Counted from the first letter of the stretch, positions 25,055 to 34,406 are shown. The stretch: 64,000 bases of DNA from Thermoflexus sp042408815 (GCF_042408815.1 NZ_JBHOQR010000023.1:1-64000); one strand, 5' to 3'. Notes: generated by a model not told the origin, from the letters alone. A program made the numbers and translations.

Positions 25055-26173
25055 ATGATACGGATTGGACTGGATGCCCGGTTGCTGGCGTATCGGCGGG
25101 AGGGCATCGCCCGATACATCCTGGAGCTGGCCACTCGCCTTCCCCATGTCATCGATGATCCAGAGGTCCGCCTAGTGATCTTTCAGAGCCGCAAGGATTT
25201 CAACACCCGCATCGTCGGCCCGCAGGTGCGGACCGCTTATGTCTGGACACCTCCGCATCATCGCTGGGAGCAGCGGCTGTGGCCGCTGGAGATCGCCCTC
25301 CGGCGCGTGGCCCTCCTCCATAGCCCCGATTTCATTCCCCCTTTCACCGGCTCTTTTCGAAGGGTAATCACTATCCACGATCTGCACTTCCTGAAATATC
25401 CGGATTTCATGACTATGGAGAGCCGGCGTTACTATGCCGGGCAGATCGAGCAGGCGGTTCGCGTGGCGGATCACATCATTACCGTCTCCCAAACGACCCG
25501 GGCGGATCTCTTGGCCTACTTTGGATTGCCCTCCGATCGCGTCTCGGTGGTCTATGAAGCGGCCAGCGCGGTCTACCAGCCTCTTCCTCCAGAGGCCGTG
25601 CGGGAGAGGCTGGATCGCCTGGGCCTGGAGCCAGGATACATCCTGTTTGTAGGGACCTGGGAGCCGCGGAAGAATCTCCCGATGTTGCTGCGGGCCTACG
25701 CCCGGTTGCTGGATCGCCGTCCAGGGGCCCCGCCGCTGGTCCTGGCCGGGCGTCGGGGCTGGCTCTACCAGGAGATCCTGGAGTGGCCCCATCGCCTTCA
25801 TATCGCGGATCGGTTGCGCTGGATCGAGGGGCCGGATGATCCGACGCTGGCGGCCCTTTATAACGGGGCGATCTTCCTGGTTTTCCCCTCCCTCTACGAG
25901 GGCTTCGGTCTTCCGGCCGTGGAGGCGATGGCTTGTGGGACGCCGGTGATCGTCAGCGATCGGGGCGCCCTGCCGGAAGTGGTTGGCGACGCCGGGATGA
26001 TTCTCCCCGCTGAGGACGAATCCCGCTGGGCGGGGACGATGGAGGCGCTCCTGGAGGATCCCGCGGCCCGCGAGCGGATGCGGCGGAAGGGCCTGGAGCG
26101 GGCGGCGGCTTTCTCATGGGAGCGCGCGGCGGTGGAAACCTGGGCGGTCTACCGACGGGTCTTGGGCCGATGA
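25055..26173 (+). CDS. Glycosyltransferase, GT4 family
   Basis: 372 residues of GT-B fold. The N-terminal domain starts MIRIGLDARLL. The nucleotide-sugar domain has FVGTWEPRKNLPMLLRAYARL and the E-x7-E motif EGFGLPAVEAMACGTPV. GT4 enzymes retain configuration when adding sugars to lipids, polysaccharides or glycans. GAGGAGGG at 25036-25043 sets ATG 25055. Paired with a second GT 22 bases downstream, which suggests a shared surface-glycan product. Donor and acceptor unknown. Confidence 0.9.
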   Translation: MIRIGLDARLLAYRREGIARYILELATRLPHVIDDPEVRLVIFQSRKDFNTRIVGPQVRTAYVWTPPHHRWEQRLWPLEIALRRVALLHSPDFIPPFTGSFRRVITIHDLHFLKYPDFMTMESRRYYAGQIEQAVRVADHIITVSQTTRADLLAYFGLPSDRVSVVYEAASAVYQPLPPEAVRERLDRLGLEPGYILFVGTWEPRKNLPMLLRAYARLLDRRPGAPPLVLAGRRGWLYQEILEWPHRLHIADRLRWIEGPDDPTLAALYNGAIFLVFPSLYEGFGLPAVEAMACGTPVIVSDRGALPEVVGDAGMILPAEDESRWAGTMEALLEDPAARERMRRKGLERAAAFSWERAAVETWAVYRRVLGR

Positions 26174-26195
26174 AATCCTTCCTTAGGCGCGTGGA

Positions 26196-27437
26196 ATGCC
26201 GCCGATCGTCCTCTTTCTGATCCCTGAGCTCCCTGACCCCCCGAACAAAGGGGGATCCATCCGGGCTTTCCACGTGCTGCGGCGCCTGGCCCGGCTGGTG
26301 CCGGTAGGGGTTCTGGCGCTCGCCGAGCAGGCCAGCGAGCCCCCGGCGATCTGGCGATCCCTGGCCCATGAGGTGCTCCTCTTCCCATGGCGCCCGCGAT
26401 CCCTCTGGGCCCGCCTTCGCCAGCTCCTCCTTTCCTCCCGCCCGGACCTCGCCTTTCGGTACCGGGTTCCTGCTCTGGCAGGGACATTACAGCGCCTGCT
26501 TTCGCAGCGTTCGGTTTGCGCGATTCATATCGAGGGCCTGGAGATGGCCTGGGCGGTGGAGGACCTCCTGGGCCGTCCCCGGGGCGCCCGGCCGGCCCTG
26601 GTCCTGGACGAATTGAACGCAGAGTATCGTCTGCAGGAACGGTTGTTCCAGGCGGATCGGGGGGATCCCCGGCGCTGGCTTGGCGCGCTCTACTCCGGGC
26701 TGCAGGCGCGCCGGTTGCGGCGTTACGAAGCCGGCATCGTGCGCCGGGTGGATTGGGTGGTCGCGGTCTCAGAACCGGATGCTCGGGATCTGAAGGCCTT
26801 GGGAACCGCCCGTCCGCCGGTGGTGGCGCCGAATGGGGTCGACACCGCGTTCTTCCATCCGGAGGCCGTAGCGCCGTTCCCCCTCGGGGAGCCGGCTTTC
26901 GTCTTCACCGGATCGATGGATTATCGCCCGAACATCGATGCTGCTCGCTGGCTGGCTCAGGCGATCTGGCCGGCCGTGCGCTCCGCCCTTCCGGAGGCCC
27001 GGCTTTACCTGGTGGGTCGCCGACCTTCTCGAGCGGTGCGCCAGCTCCAGGCGATTCCCGGCGTTCATGTGGTGGGCGAGGTCCCCGATGTGCGCCCTTA
27101 TCTGGCCGGGGCGACCGTCTATGTGGCGCCCTTGCGGGCGGGAGGTGGAACGCGTTTGAAAATCCTTGAGGCGATGGCTATGGGGAAAGCGATCGTCAGC
27201 ACGCCGATGGGCTGTGATGGGCTGGCCGTCGTCGATGGGGAGCATGTGTGGCTGGCCGATGGGGAAGCGTTCGCCGCGGCCATGATCGCCCTGGCCCGCG
27301 ATCCATCCCAACGGAGGGCACTGGGGGAAGCCGCGCGTCGCCTCGCCGTGGCTCGTTATGATTGGGAACAAACCCTCGCTCCTCTGGAGACCCTCTACCG
27401 GACGGAGATTCTGCGGCATGCCTCCCGGAGGGAATGA
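26196..27437 (+). CDS. Glycosyltransferase, GT4/GT1-like
   Basis: 413 residues, GT-B fold. It starts with a family-typical PDPPNKGGSIRAFHVLRRLAR loop and carries VVAPNGVDTAFFHP, FTGSMDYRPNIDAARWLAQAIWP and RAGGGTRLKILEAMAMGKAIVSTPMGCDGL in the C-terminal half. This is the pattern of GT4 enzymes of the PEP-CTERM/sugar-transferase type. It follows another glycosyltransferase closely. Substrates cannot be assigned. Confidence 0.88.
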   Translation: MPPIVLFLIPELPDPPNKGGSIRAFHVLRRLARLVPVGVLALAEQASEPPAIWRSLAHEVLLFPWRPRSLWARLRQLLLSSRPDLAFRYRVPALAGTLQRLLSQRSVCAIHIEGLEMAWAVEDLLGRPRGARPALVLDELNAEYRLQERLFQADRGDPRRWLGALYSGLQARRLRRYEAGIVRRVDWVVAVSEPDARDLKALGTARPPVVAPNGVDTAFFHPEAVAPFPLGEPAFVFTGSMDYRPNIDAARWLAQAIWPAVRSALPEARLYLVGRRPSRAVRQLQAIPGVHVVGEVPDVRPYLAGATVYVAPLRAGGGTRLKILEAMAMGKAIVSTPMGCDGLAVVDGEHVWLADGEAFAAAMIALARDPSQRRALGEAARRLAVARYDWEQTLAPLETLYRTEILRHASRRE

Positions 27438-27551
27438 TTCATCCGGATCGGGGATTGCCCCTTCGGCTATCATCATAATGGGGATATGAAGGTTGATGGG
27501 GGCGGAAGCCCTCCTGGAATCCCGGCATGCCGATGACTTCCGGATATCGCC

Positions 27552-28499
27552 ATGAAAGGCTTCGCACACTTTATCTCGGGCGTCGCGCTGGCGACGTTCT
27601 TTCCAGAAGTGGTGCGGGATGCAGCGCATGGCGCGATCGGTCCGGTGCTGGCAGGGATCGCCGCGATACTGCCGGATACGCTGGATTTCCGCTTCGCCCG
27701 CTGGTTGGAGCAGCCGGATCGCGCAGTGGACCCCGACTCGGATCCCCCTGATCCCGATGAGATCGCGCGGATGGTGAAAGAGGCGGTGGAGCAGGCCTGG
27801 GAAGAGAGACGCCCGGTTCGCCTCATATTGCACACCCTACGCCTGGGGCCGGACGCCTGGCGGCGTTACCGGTTGCGCTTCGATCTCGAGAGGTCAGCGG
27901 TCGAGGTCACCATTGGCCCCATGGTGAGTACAGGAGGTCGCCGGATCACCTCGGAGGGATCCTCCGCTTCTCCTCTGCGTCTCCCGCTGCATATCCCCCT
28001 TCGTTACGATTACGATCCAGAAATCGTGGTGGATGTCTTCTCCGGCCCCTCGCTGGCCTTTGTACCGGAGGGGAACGCGGTGCGGATCCTGTTCCTGCCC
28101 TGGCATCGCGCGTGGAGCCACTCACTGGTCCTGGCGGCCCTCCTGGGGATCGCGGCCGGGCTGGTGGGGGGCGCAGGGATCGGGTGGGTTATGGGGCTCG
28201 GGTATGCGCTGCATATCCTGGAGGATCAACTGGGATGGATGGGGAGCAACCTCCTTTGGCCCTTCACCCGCCGCCGCACCCCCGGCCTGAGATGGATGCG
28301 GAGTGTGGACCCCTGGCCGAATTTCGCCGTTGTGTGGCTCTCGCTGATTCTCATCCTGTGGAACCTGGATCGCCTCTCCACGTCTCCGCTTCTGCCTGCG
28401 TGGTTTCCCCTTCTGGCCCTCCCGGTGCCGCTCTTCCTCTGGTTGGCCGCTCGTCATCCGATAGGGCCGGAAGGGTGGGATGAAGAGGATCCCGATTAG
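27552..28499 (+). CDS. YdjM-like membrane-bound metal-dependent hydrolase (DUF457)
   Basis: 315 residues. It starts with MKGFAHFISGV and ILPDTLD (putative metal ligands His6 and Asp). A long soluble insert (about 55-165) follows, then membrane helices with WHRAWSHS, YALHILEDQLGWMG, the second ligand set, and a C-terminal helix pair. The family is named hydrolase from its metal pattern only; E. coli YdjM is LexA-regulated. The insert is larger than in YdjM. Confidence 0.8.
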   Translation: MKGFAHFISGVALATFFPEVVRDAAHGAIGPVLAGIAAILPDTLDFRFARWLEQPDRAVDPDSDPPDPDEIARMVKEAVEQAWEERRPVRLILHTLRLGPDAWRRYRLRFDLERSAVEVTIGPMVSTGGRRITSEGSSASPLRLPLHIPLRYDYDPEIVVDVFSGPSLAFVPEGNAVRILFLPWHRAWSHSLVLAALLGIAAGLVGGAGIGWVMGLGYALHILEDQLGWMGSNLLWPFTRRRTPGLRWMRSVDPWPNFAVVWLSLILILWNLDRLSTSPLLPAWFPLLALPVPLFLWLAARHPIGPEGWDEEDPD

Positions 28500-28535
28500 G
28501 AGAAGGCAGAGCATGGCATCCATGGAGGTGGACCA

Positions 28536-29411
28536 ATGGGAAAACGCGCGCTGGTTCTGTCGGGAGGCGGTGGGCGGGGCGCTTATGAGGTAGGGGCGAT
28601 CCGGGCGCTCTATCGGGCCGGGTGGATCCCAGAGATCTTTGTGGGCACGTCCATCGGCGCGGTGAACGCAGCGGCCCTCGCGGCAGGCTGGACCGCCGAG
28701 CGGCTGGTGGATTTCTGGATGCGCCTGCGAACCTCTCACGTTCATCGGTTTCACGGGCAAATCTGGCGGAGCCTGTTCACCACCGCTCCCCTGCGGGCGA
28801 CGCTCCTCCGCCATCTGGACTTCGACCGCCTGAATGATCCCGACAACCCGCGGGTGTTGCTGGTGCTGGCCACGGATCTCTGCCAGGGATGCCCCGTGGT
28901 CTTCTCGAACCGGCCGGTTCCTAAGGCCAGGCGCGTTCGCATTGGGCCCGAACACCTGCTGGCCAGCTGCAGCATCCCCTATATTTACCCGGCGACCTCG
29001 GTGGAGGGCAGCCTGTTCTGGGATGGGGCGGTGATGGCCAACACGCCGTTGAACGCCGCGATCGAAGCCGGGGCGGATGAGATCGTGGCCGTTCTGCTGG
29101 CGCCGATGCCCGGGAAAGCGGGCGGCTGGCCCCTTCCCCGCCATCCCCTTCAAGCCCTGGCCCTGGTGCTGGATCTGGCGCTCCTGGCGACGTTTGAAAA
29201 CGATTACCGGCAGCTGGAAGCCATCAACCGGGCCGTGCGACAGGGCCGTCCCCTCAAGCCGGGCCATCGGGAGATCCACTGTCACGTGATCGCGCCAACA
29301 GTCCCCCTTCCTCTCTCCCGCATTCTCCGTTACGATCAGCCGGGAACCCAGGCTCTGATCGCTCAGGGGGAAGCGGATGCCCAGCGGATCCTCGAAGCGC
29401 TGGGTTTGTGA
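28536..29411 (+). CDS. Patatin-like phospholipase
   Basis: 291 residues. The glycine-rich oxyanion loop LSGGGGRGAYEVGAI, the nucleophile GTSIGAVN and the dyad Asp in FWDGAVMANTP are in the usual order for a Ser-Asp lipid acyl hydrolase (RssA-like). Substrate is probably a membrane lipid or acyl ester. It is 36 bases after the YdjM gene. Confidence 0.92.
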   Translation: MGKRALVLSGGGGRGAYEVGAIRALYRAGWIPEIFVGTSIGAVNAAALAAGWTAERLVDFWMRLRTSHVHRFHGQIWRSLFTTAPLRATLLRHLDFDRLNDPDNPRVLLVLATDLCQGCPVVFSNRPVPKARRVRIGPEHLLASCSIPYIYPATSVEGSLFWDGAVMANTPLNAAIEAGADEIVAVLLAPMPGKAGGWPLPRHPLQALALVLDLALLATFENDYRQLEAINRAVRQGRPLKPGHREIHCHVIAPTVPLPLSRILRYDQPGTQALIAQGEADAQRILEALGL

Positions 29412-29517
29412 GCCTCGCGTTTTCTACGCCGCGTTGTCCTTCCATTCAAGGGGATGCAAAATAGGAATCACACAACTGGCCTCTTTCGTGGGTCAGGACG
29501 GTTTCGGGGGCGCGCGG

Positions 29518-31206
29518 ATGCCCATTCGGATCCTGGATCCCGGGCTGGTGGCGCAGATCGCGGCGGGAGAGGTGATCGAGCGCCCGGCCTCGGTGGTGAA
29601 AGAGCTGGTAGAGAACGCCCTGGACGCCGGTGCCTCCTGGATCGAGGTGGAAACCGAAGGTGGGGGGCGTCGACGGATCCGGGTGGCCGATAACGGTTGC
29701 GGGATCCCCATGGCGGAGGTCCCCCTGGCTTTCGCGCGGCATGCCACCAGCAAGCTCTCCTCCCCAGAGGATCTATTCCGGGTGACCACCCTGGGTTTTC
29801 GTGGAGAGGCCCTCGCGGCGATCGCTGCGGTCGCTCGCGTGACCTGTCGAACGCGTTCTTCCGAGGAGGCGCTGGGCACGGAGCTCCGTATCGAAGGAGG
29901 GAAGATCCTGGAGCAGCGCCCCATCGCCCGCCCTCCAGGGACAGAGATGGTGGTGGAGGATCTGTTCTTCAACACCCCGGCGCGGCTGAAATTCCTGAAA
30001 GGGGAAGGGACGGAGCGGCGGCAGATCGATCTCTGGATTACGCGCTACGCCCTGGCGTATCCCCACGTTCACTTCATCTTGCGCCACAGTGGTCGAGAGA
30101 TCTTCTCGCTGCCGGCCGTTCGGGAACCCCGCCATCGCCTGACGGCGCTCTACGGGGTGGAACTGGGAGATGCCCTGCTAGAGGTGGCGGAGGAGGCCGA
30201 TGGGATCCGGGTGTATGGCTGGATCAGCCCGCCCGGTGTGGATCGGCCGGATCGCCAGGAGCTGGTGTTCTTCGTGAACGGACGCTGGGTGCAGGATCGC
30301 ATGCTGCCGGCGGCGGTCTTGCAGGCCTATCATACCCTGCTCCCAGGCGGCCGCTATCCCTGGGCTTTCCTATGGGTGGAGCTGTCTCCGGACCAGGTGG
30401 ATGTGAATGTGCATCCTGCTAAGATTGAGGTCCGCTTCCGGGATTCGGATGGGGTGTTCCGCATCGTTCAGCGGGCCGTGCATCGTACCCTGCGGGAGTC
30501 TACGCCCGTGCCTGTTTTCCAGAGGGTGGAAACCTTCAAGGGAGCTCCCGCGTTTCCCGCGCAGCCGATCTCTATGGGCCCAAGGGATCTCGCGGGAACC
30601 CCGGTGGAAGAAAGCGCCTCCTCGGGGCTTCCCCCGCTCCGGGTCATCGGGCAGATCCAGGCCAGCTACATCATCGCTGAAGGGCCAGATGGGCTCTATC
30701 TCCTGGATCAGCATGCCGCCCATGAGCGGGTGCTCTACGAAGCCCTTCAGGCCCAGCGACAGGAAGGACCCCTCCCGGCCCAGCCCCTGCTGGAGCCGGT
30801 GCTGATCGACGTGTTGCCGGAGGAAATGAGCCTCCTCGAGGAGAACCGGGGCCTCCTGGAGGGGCTGGGGTTTCATATCGAGCCCTTCGGCCCGCGCCGC
30901 GTCCGCGTGCAGGCCGTGCCCGCGGTCCTTGCCACCGAAGCCATCCTCTCTGTCTTCCAGGAACTCCTGCTGGATCTTCAGGAGTCCCGTCGTCCCCTGG
31001 AGGGGGCTCTGGAGGCCCGGCTGATCCGAAGCATTTGTAAGCGCGCGGCCGTGAAAGCCGGTCAGGTCCTGAGCATGGAACAGATGCAGCATCTGGTTCG
31101 GGCGCTGGAGCAGTGCACAATGCCCTGGACTTGCCCTCACGGACGGCCGACGCTCCTGCGATTCCCGATCGGACAGCTGGCCCGGCAGTTCGGCCGGGAG
31201 GCGTAG
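29518..31206 (+). CDS. mutL: DNA mismatch repair protein MutL, endonuclease type
   Basis: 562 residues. The GHKL ATPase half has ENALDAGAS (Glu32, Asn33, Asp36), DNGCGIP, and FRGEALAAI. The C-terminal half has the metal-dependent nicking motif DQHAAHERVLYE at about 397 and ends with CPHGRP, a second metal site. Such MutL nicks the new strand itself, as expected in bacteria without MutH. No mutS is in the window. ATG 29518 is the family start; the open frame back to 29377 overlaps the patatin gene. Terminator follows at 31214. Confidence 0.96.
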   Translation: MPIRILDPGLVAQIAAGEVIERPASVVKELVENALDAGASWIEVETEGGGRRRIRVADNGCGIPMAEVPLAFARHATSKLSSPEDLFRVTTLGFRGEALAAIAAVARVTCRTRSSEEALGTELRIEGGKILEQRPIARPPGTEMVVEDLFFNTPARLKFLKGEGTERRQIDLWITRYALAYPHVHFILRHSGREIFSLPAVREPRHRLTALYGVELGDALLEVAEEADGIRVYGWISPPGVDRPDRQELVFFVNGRWVQDRMLPAAVLQAYHTLLPGGRYPWAFLWVELSPDQVDVNVHPAKIEVRFRDSDGVFRIVQRAVHRTLRESTPVPVFQRVETFKGAPAFPAQPISMGPRDLAGTPVEESASSGLPPLRVIGQIQASYIIAEGPDGLYLLDQHAAHERVLYEALQAQRQEGPLPAQPLLEPVLIDVLPEEMSLLEENRGLLEGLGFHIEPFGPRRVRVQAVPAVLATEAILSVFQELLLDLQESRRPLEGALEARLIRSICKRAAVKAGQVLSMEQMQHLVRALEQCTMPWTCPHGRPTLLRFPIGQLARQFGREA

Positions 31207-31213
31207 CTAGGTG

Positions 31214-31254
31214 GGGGCACCGGACCCCTTTCCACGTCCAGTGCCCCTGTGTTT
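31214..31254 (+). terminator. Rho-independent terminator of mutL
   Basis: Stem 31214-31225 with 31236-31247 (11 of 12 pairs), ten-base loop, then TGTGTTTT. Confidence 0.75.
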
Positions 31255-31269
31255 TGCTTCAAGGTAGGC

Positions 31270-31899
31270 TTACCTTCGCCCTCGGCGGATCCCACCGGGC
31301 GGCTTGTTGTCCGTATCCTTCTGTTTGCGAAGACCCGGCGGGAACTCGGGAGCGCTCTGGGTGGATAAAGGGGGCGTTGGGGAAGGGGATGGTAGGGCGA
31401 AGGGCCCGTGTTTGGCCGATCGCATGATGGCGCCTAGGCCCCGACCGCCCGGATGCAGGTTGTAGAGACGATAGGCCTGGCCCCATCCGATCTGACGGCC
31501 CAGCATTAGCGCCTGTGCCAAGGTCAGATCGTTGGTGGGATCTCGATCCCTTCGAGAGGCCAGGACCAGCTGCAGCGCCCGGGCGATCTCGCCGTAACCG
31601 AAGCCTTGGGCGTGAAGCGCCATCAGATCGGCGGCGGAGATCGTCACGGTGATCCCTGCCGTGGGGAATGTTTGGCTGATCCATTGCGCCAGGGCCAGGG
31701 CCACGGGATGAACCCGGGTGGCCGGAAGCGTGGGCGTGAGCGGGGGAGTCAGGGCGGGCGTCGACGTCCCGATCGGCGTGGGGGGGAGCACCTCCTCCAG
31801 GGACGCTGCTCCCACTCCCCGTGGGATCGCCCACACCCATCCCAGGGCCAGCCCGATTCCCAACGAAATGCCAACCACGGCAGCGAAAATACGGCGCAT
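31270..31899 (-). CDS. Secreted or membrane-anchored protein divergent from an ECF sigma gene
   Basis: 209 residues. It has an N-terminal signal or anchor helix (about 5-24), a Thr/Pro-rich spacer (35-65) and a conserved-looking helical domain (about 68-145, with FGYGEIARALQLVLASR and ALMLGRQIGWGQAYRLY). The Pro-rich basic tail contains PPGLRKQK. AGGAGGTG sets ATG 31899. The PPG-x-x-K tail motif also occurs, repeated, in the anti-sigma-like protein across the divergent promoter region, which suggests linked function. Family not named with confidence. Confidence 0.65.
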   Translation of the reverse strand: MRRIFAAVVGISLGIGLALGWVWAIPRGVGAASLEEVLPPTPIGTSTPALTPPLTPTLPATRVHPVALALAQWISQTFPTAGITVTISAADLMALHAQGFGYGEIARALQLVLASRRDRDPTNDLTLAQALMLGRQIGWGQAYRLYNLHPGGRGLGAIMRSAKHGPFALPSPSPTPPLSTQSAPEFPPGLRKQKDTDNKPPGGIRRGRR

Positions 31900-32102
31900 G
31901 GGGTACACCTCCTGTTCAAGGGATTCGATTCAGGCTCGGGGATTTTGGCCGTGGGTTGGGCAGGTCGTGCCGGATCCCCAGCCTGTGGGCAAGGGATCGG
32001 ATCGATTCAACGATGGGACGCATCCGATAAACCGTTAGGACGCTTCGAGAAGATGCGTGTGACGTTTGTCATTTTTGATACGGTTTCATAGGAGGATGAG
32101 GG
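31900..32102. promoter_or_regulatory. Divergent control region of the ECF sigma module
   Basis: About 200 bases between the secreted protein gene and the sigma gene. It has two copies of GGACGC 21 bases apart (near 32016 and 32037) and an AT-rich patch at 32062-32090 (palindromic TGACGTTTGTCA, then TTTTTGATACGGTTTCATA) just before the sigma ribosome site. ECF genes often autoregulate, but I cannot assign a -35/-10 pair with confidence. Confidence 0.35.
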
Positions 32103-32657
32103 ATGGGTTTACTCACCCCTCATCCCGAGGAGAAACGCTGGATTGCCCGGGCGCGGAAGGGAGACCCAGAGGCGGTGGCGGCCCTTTACCAGCATTACGC
32201 CGATGGGATCTACCGCTATCTTCTATATCGCGTCGGCGATGCGGAGCTGGCGGAGGATCTCACCGCGGATGTCTTCCTGAAGATGATCGAGGACCTGCCG
32301 CGGTATGAGGAGCGGGGCCTTCCTTTCGGCGCCTGGCTGTTCCGGATCGCCCGAGCGCGCCTCATCGACCATTGGCGGCGTCAGCGTCGGCGTCCGACGG
32401 TGGCCTTGGATAACACAGAGACCGGGCCGCAGCTGATCCAGGATATCCCGGAGGATGAGATCGCCACGTCGGAGATGATCGAGCGCGCTTTGCGGGTGCT
32501 CACTGAAGAGCAGCGGGAGGTGGTGGTCCTGCGGTTCCTGGTCGGGATGAGCCTGGAGGAGGTGGCGCGGGCGATGGGGAAATCCGTGGGGGCGGTGAAG
32601 GCCCTGCAGCATCGCGCGCTCGCCGCGTTAGCCCGTTATCTGGAGAAGATGCGGTGA
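32103..32657 (+). CDS. ECF-type RNA polymerase sigma factor, BldN-like
   Basis: 184 residues with only regions 2 and 4. Region 2: ADGIYRYLLYRVGDAELAEDLTADVFLKM and FGAWLFRIARARLIDHWRRQRR. Region 4: LTEEQREVVVLRFLVGMSLEEVARAMGKSVGAVKALQHRALAAL. GGAGG at 32091-32095 sets the start. Its stop overlaps the start of the downstream gene, a DUF5667 membrane protein, the pairing known for BldN and its anti-sigma RsbN in Streptomyces. It should direct a small regulon controlled through that partner. Confidence 0.9.
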   Translation: MGLLTPHPEEKRWIARARKGDPEAVAALYQHYADGIYRYLLYRVGDAELAEDLTADVFLKMIEDLPRYEERGLPFGAWLFRIARARLIDHWRRQRRRPTVALDNTETGPQLIQDIPEDEIATSEMIERALRVLTEEQREVVVLRFLVGMSLEEVARAMGKSVGAVKALQHRALAALARYLEKMR

Positions 32658-33679
32658 TGACTTTCCATGAGAACAGCCGCGAGGCCGAGATCCTGGAGCG
32701 TTGCCTGCGCTGTCTGGAGCAGGGGACGGATCTGGAGGCATGCCTGGAGGAGGTTCCGGAAGCCCTTCCCTTGCGCCCGCTTCTGGAAGCTGCTCTCTGG
32801 CTCCAGCGGGGGCAGGCTGCCTCCCTACCTACAGCTGCCCGCCAGCGGATGATCCGACAAGGACAATCCTATGCGGCCCGACGGGCGGCCCACCCCCAGG
32901 CTTCCGGGCGGGCCTTCCGATGGGCATGGGCCATGGCCGTCGTCCTCGCGTTGCTCCTGGGGCTCCTGCGTATCGGAGGGGCAGCGGAGGCCAGCTTGCC
33001 CGGCGAGCCCCTCTACCCGGTCAAGCGGGCGGTGGAAGGTCTGGTGACCATAGGGATGTCCCCCGCGGGGAAGGCCCTCTACCTGGCCGAGCGCCGCTGG
33101 TCAGAGTTCGAGGTGGCTGCCTCGCGGGGCCGCTGGCTCCCGGACCTCGCGGAGGAGAGCCTGGGTTATCTGGAGAAAGCCCTCCGTGCCGGAGCAGGGC
33201 GTCCGGTCGGAGGAGAAACGCGGCTGCGCGCCCTATATGAGCGTCAAGGTGTCCTTCTGGAGCAAGCGGCGCAGGACGCTCCCCCGGATGTCCGAGCTCG
33301 CTTGGCCCGGGCGCGCCAGCGCTGGGCGGATCTGGCCATGCCTCTTGGTTATCCTGGGGAAGGGATCCCTACGCCCTCCGGCGTCGTCGAGACGCCGCTC
33401 CCGTCCGAGCCCACTGCGGAGATCCTGCGGGAGCGCACGCCGCCCGGCTTGGAAAAGCAGGCCACGCCGCCTGCCCTGCATACGCCACCGAGTCTGGAGA
33501 AGAAGGAAACACCGCGCCCGGAGCGCACGCCGCCTGGGCAGCAGAAGAAGGGCACCCCTTCTGCCGAGCGCACGCCGCCTGGGCAGGAAAAACAGAACAC
33601 GCCTCGTCCTCCCCGGGATTCCGATGCTCCTTCCTCTGGCGATCAGGGTTCGAAGGGTTCCTCGAAAGGGCGACGGTGA
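32657..33679 (+). CDS. DUF5667 membrane protein, probable anti-sigma factor
   Basis: 340 residues. The N-terminal cytoplasmic helical part (1-95) carries CLRCLEQG. One membrane helix (about 93-112) follows, then the DUF5667 signature ASLPGEPLYPVKRAVEGLV outside. The C-terminal tail (about 259-318) is four imperfect 13-17-residue repeats of the ERTPPGxxKKxTP kind, followed by a Ser/Lys-rich end. ATG 32657 overlaps the sigma stop by one base (TGATG), so the two are translationally coupled. The membrane topology fits sequestering the sigma factor inside and sensing outside. Confidence 0.82.
   Translation: MTFHENSREAEILERCLRCLEQGTDLEACLEEVPEALPLRPLLEAALWLQRGQAASLPTAARQRMIRQGQSYAARRAAHPQASGRAFRWAWAMAVVLALLLGLLRIGGAAEASLPGEPLYPVKRAVEGLVTIGMSPAGKALYLAERRWSEFEVAASRGRWLPDLAEESLGYLEKALRAGAGRPVGGETRLRALYERQGVLLEQAAQDAPPDVRARLARARQRWADLAMPLGYPGEGIPTPSGVVETPLPSEPTAEILRERTPPGLEKQATPPALHTPPSLEKKETPRPERTPPGQQKKGTPSAERTPPGQEKQNTPRPPRDSDAPSSGDQGSKGSSKGRR
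33431..33610 (+). repeat. Tandem Pro-rich coding repeats in the DUF5667 tail
   Basis: 60 codons in four units (17, 13, 15, 15 residues) around the core TPPGxEKK/Q. Three units begin with the same DNA string GAGCGCACGCCGCC, which suggests recent duplication. Confidence 0.75.
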
Positions 33680-33749
33680 CGCTTTCTCCAGCGGTCGGAT
33701 GCCGTTCTCCGCACTGCTCCCCAAGCCCGACCGGAAGCCCCGGGTTTCG

Positions 33750-33778
33750 TTGTCCATCCCAGACGAATCCGATAAAAT
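33750..33778 (+). promoter_or_regulatory. Promoter of the HIT gene
   Basis: TTGTCC (33750-33755), 17-base spacer, TAAAAT (33773-33778), 31 bases before the ATG. Confidence 0.65.
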
Positions 33779-33808
33779 GAGGGCGAACCTATCCCGAGCG
33801 GAGCGGCG

Positions 33809-34333
33809 ATGGAACGGCTGTGGACCCCGTGGCGCATGGCGTATCTGAAAGGAGAGGGCGAGGCAGCGCAGGGTTGTGTCTTTTGCCGGAAGGTTGACAA
33901 CTCCGATGAGGCGGAACATATCCTCCTGCGTGGACGCACGGCATATATCACCCTGAATCGTTATCCTTACAATAACGGCCACCTGATGGTCATCCCTTAC
34001 GCCCACGTGCCCAGCTTGGAGGATCTGGATCCTCCCACGATGTTGGAGATCATGCAGCTGATCGCCCTCTCTTTGAGGGCCCTGCGCGAGGCGTATCGGC
34101 CGGAGGGATTCAACATCGGGGTCAACATCGGTCGGCCGGCCGGCGCTGGGGTGGTAGACCACGTCCATATCCATATTGTCCCCCGCTGGACCGGAGATAC
34201 GAATTTCATGCCGGTGATTGGGAACACCCGGGTGCTTCCCGAATGGCTGGATGATACCTATCGCCGTCTCCGGCCTCTGTTCGAAGAGCTGACCCCTCTC
34301 CTCTACGGATCCCCCGAATCCTCCCCATCCTGA
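33809..34333 (+). CDS. HIT family nucleotide hydrolase/phosphorylase
   Basis: 174 residues. It starts MERLWTPWRMAYLKG with a CVFCRK zinc pair typical of the Ap4A-phosphorylase-like HIT branch. It has NGHLMVIPYAHV and the catalytic triad HVHIHIVPRW (H-x-H-x-H). Likely cleaves dinucleoside polyphosphates or AMP-X substrates. It has its own promoter. Confidence 0.92.
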   Translation: MERLWTPWRMAYLKGEGEAAQGCVFCRKVDNSDEAEHILLRGRTAYITLNRYPYNNGHLMVIPYAHVPSLEDLDPPTMLEIMQLIALSLRALREAYRPEGFNIGVNIGRPAGAGVVDHVHIHIVPRWTGDTNFMPVIGNTRVLPEWLDDTYRRLRPLFEELTPLLYGSPESSPS

Positions 34334-34406
34334 ACACGAGCGGGGGCTGTCCCGACAGAGCGATCGTTGCTGGGCATGATGCCGAAGGACGGAGGTGAGG
34401 GCAACC

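Noticed and set aside
33431..33610. CRISPR-like array
   Set aside because: Repeats are in frame, coding, imperfect and without unique spacers.
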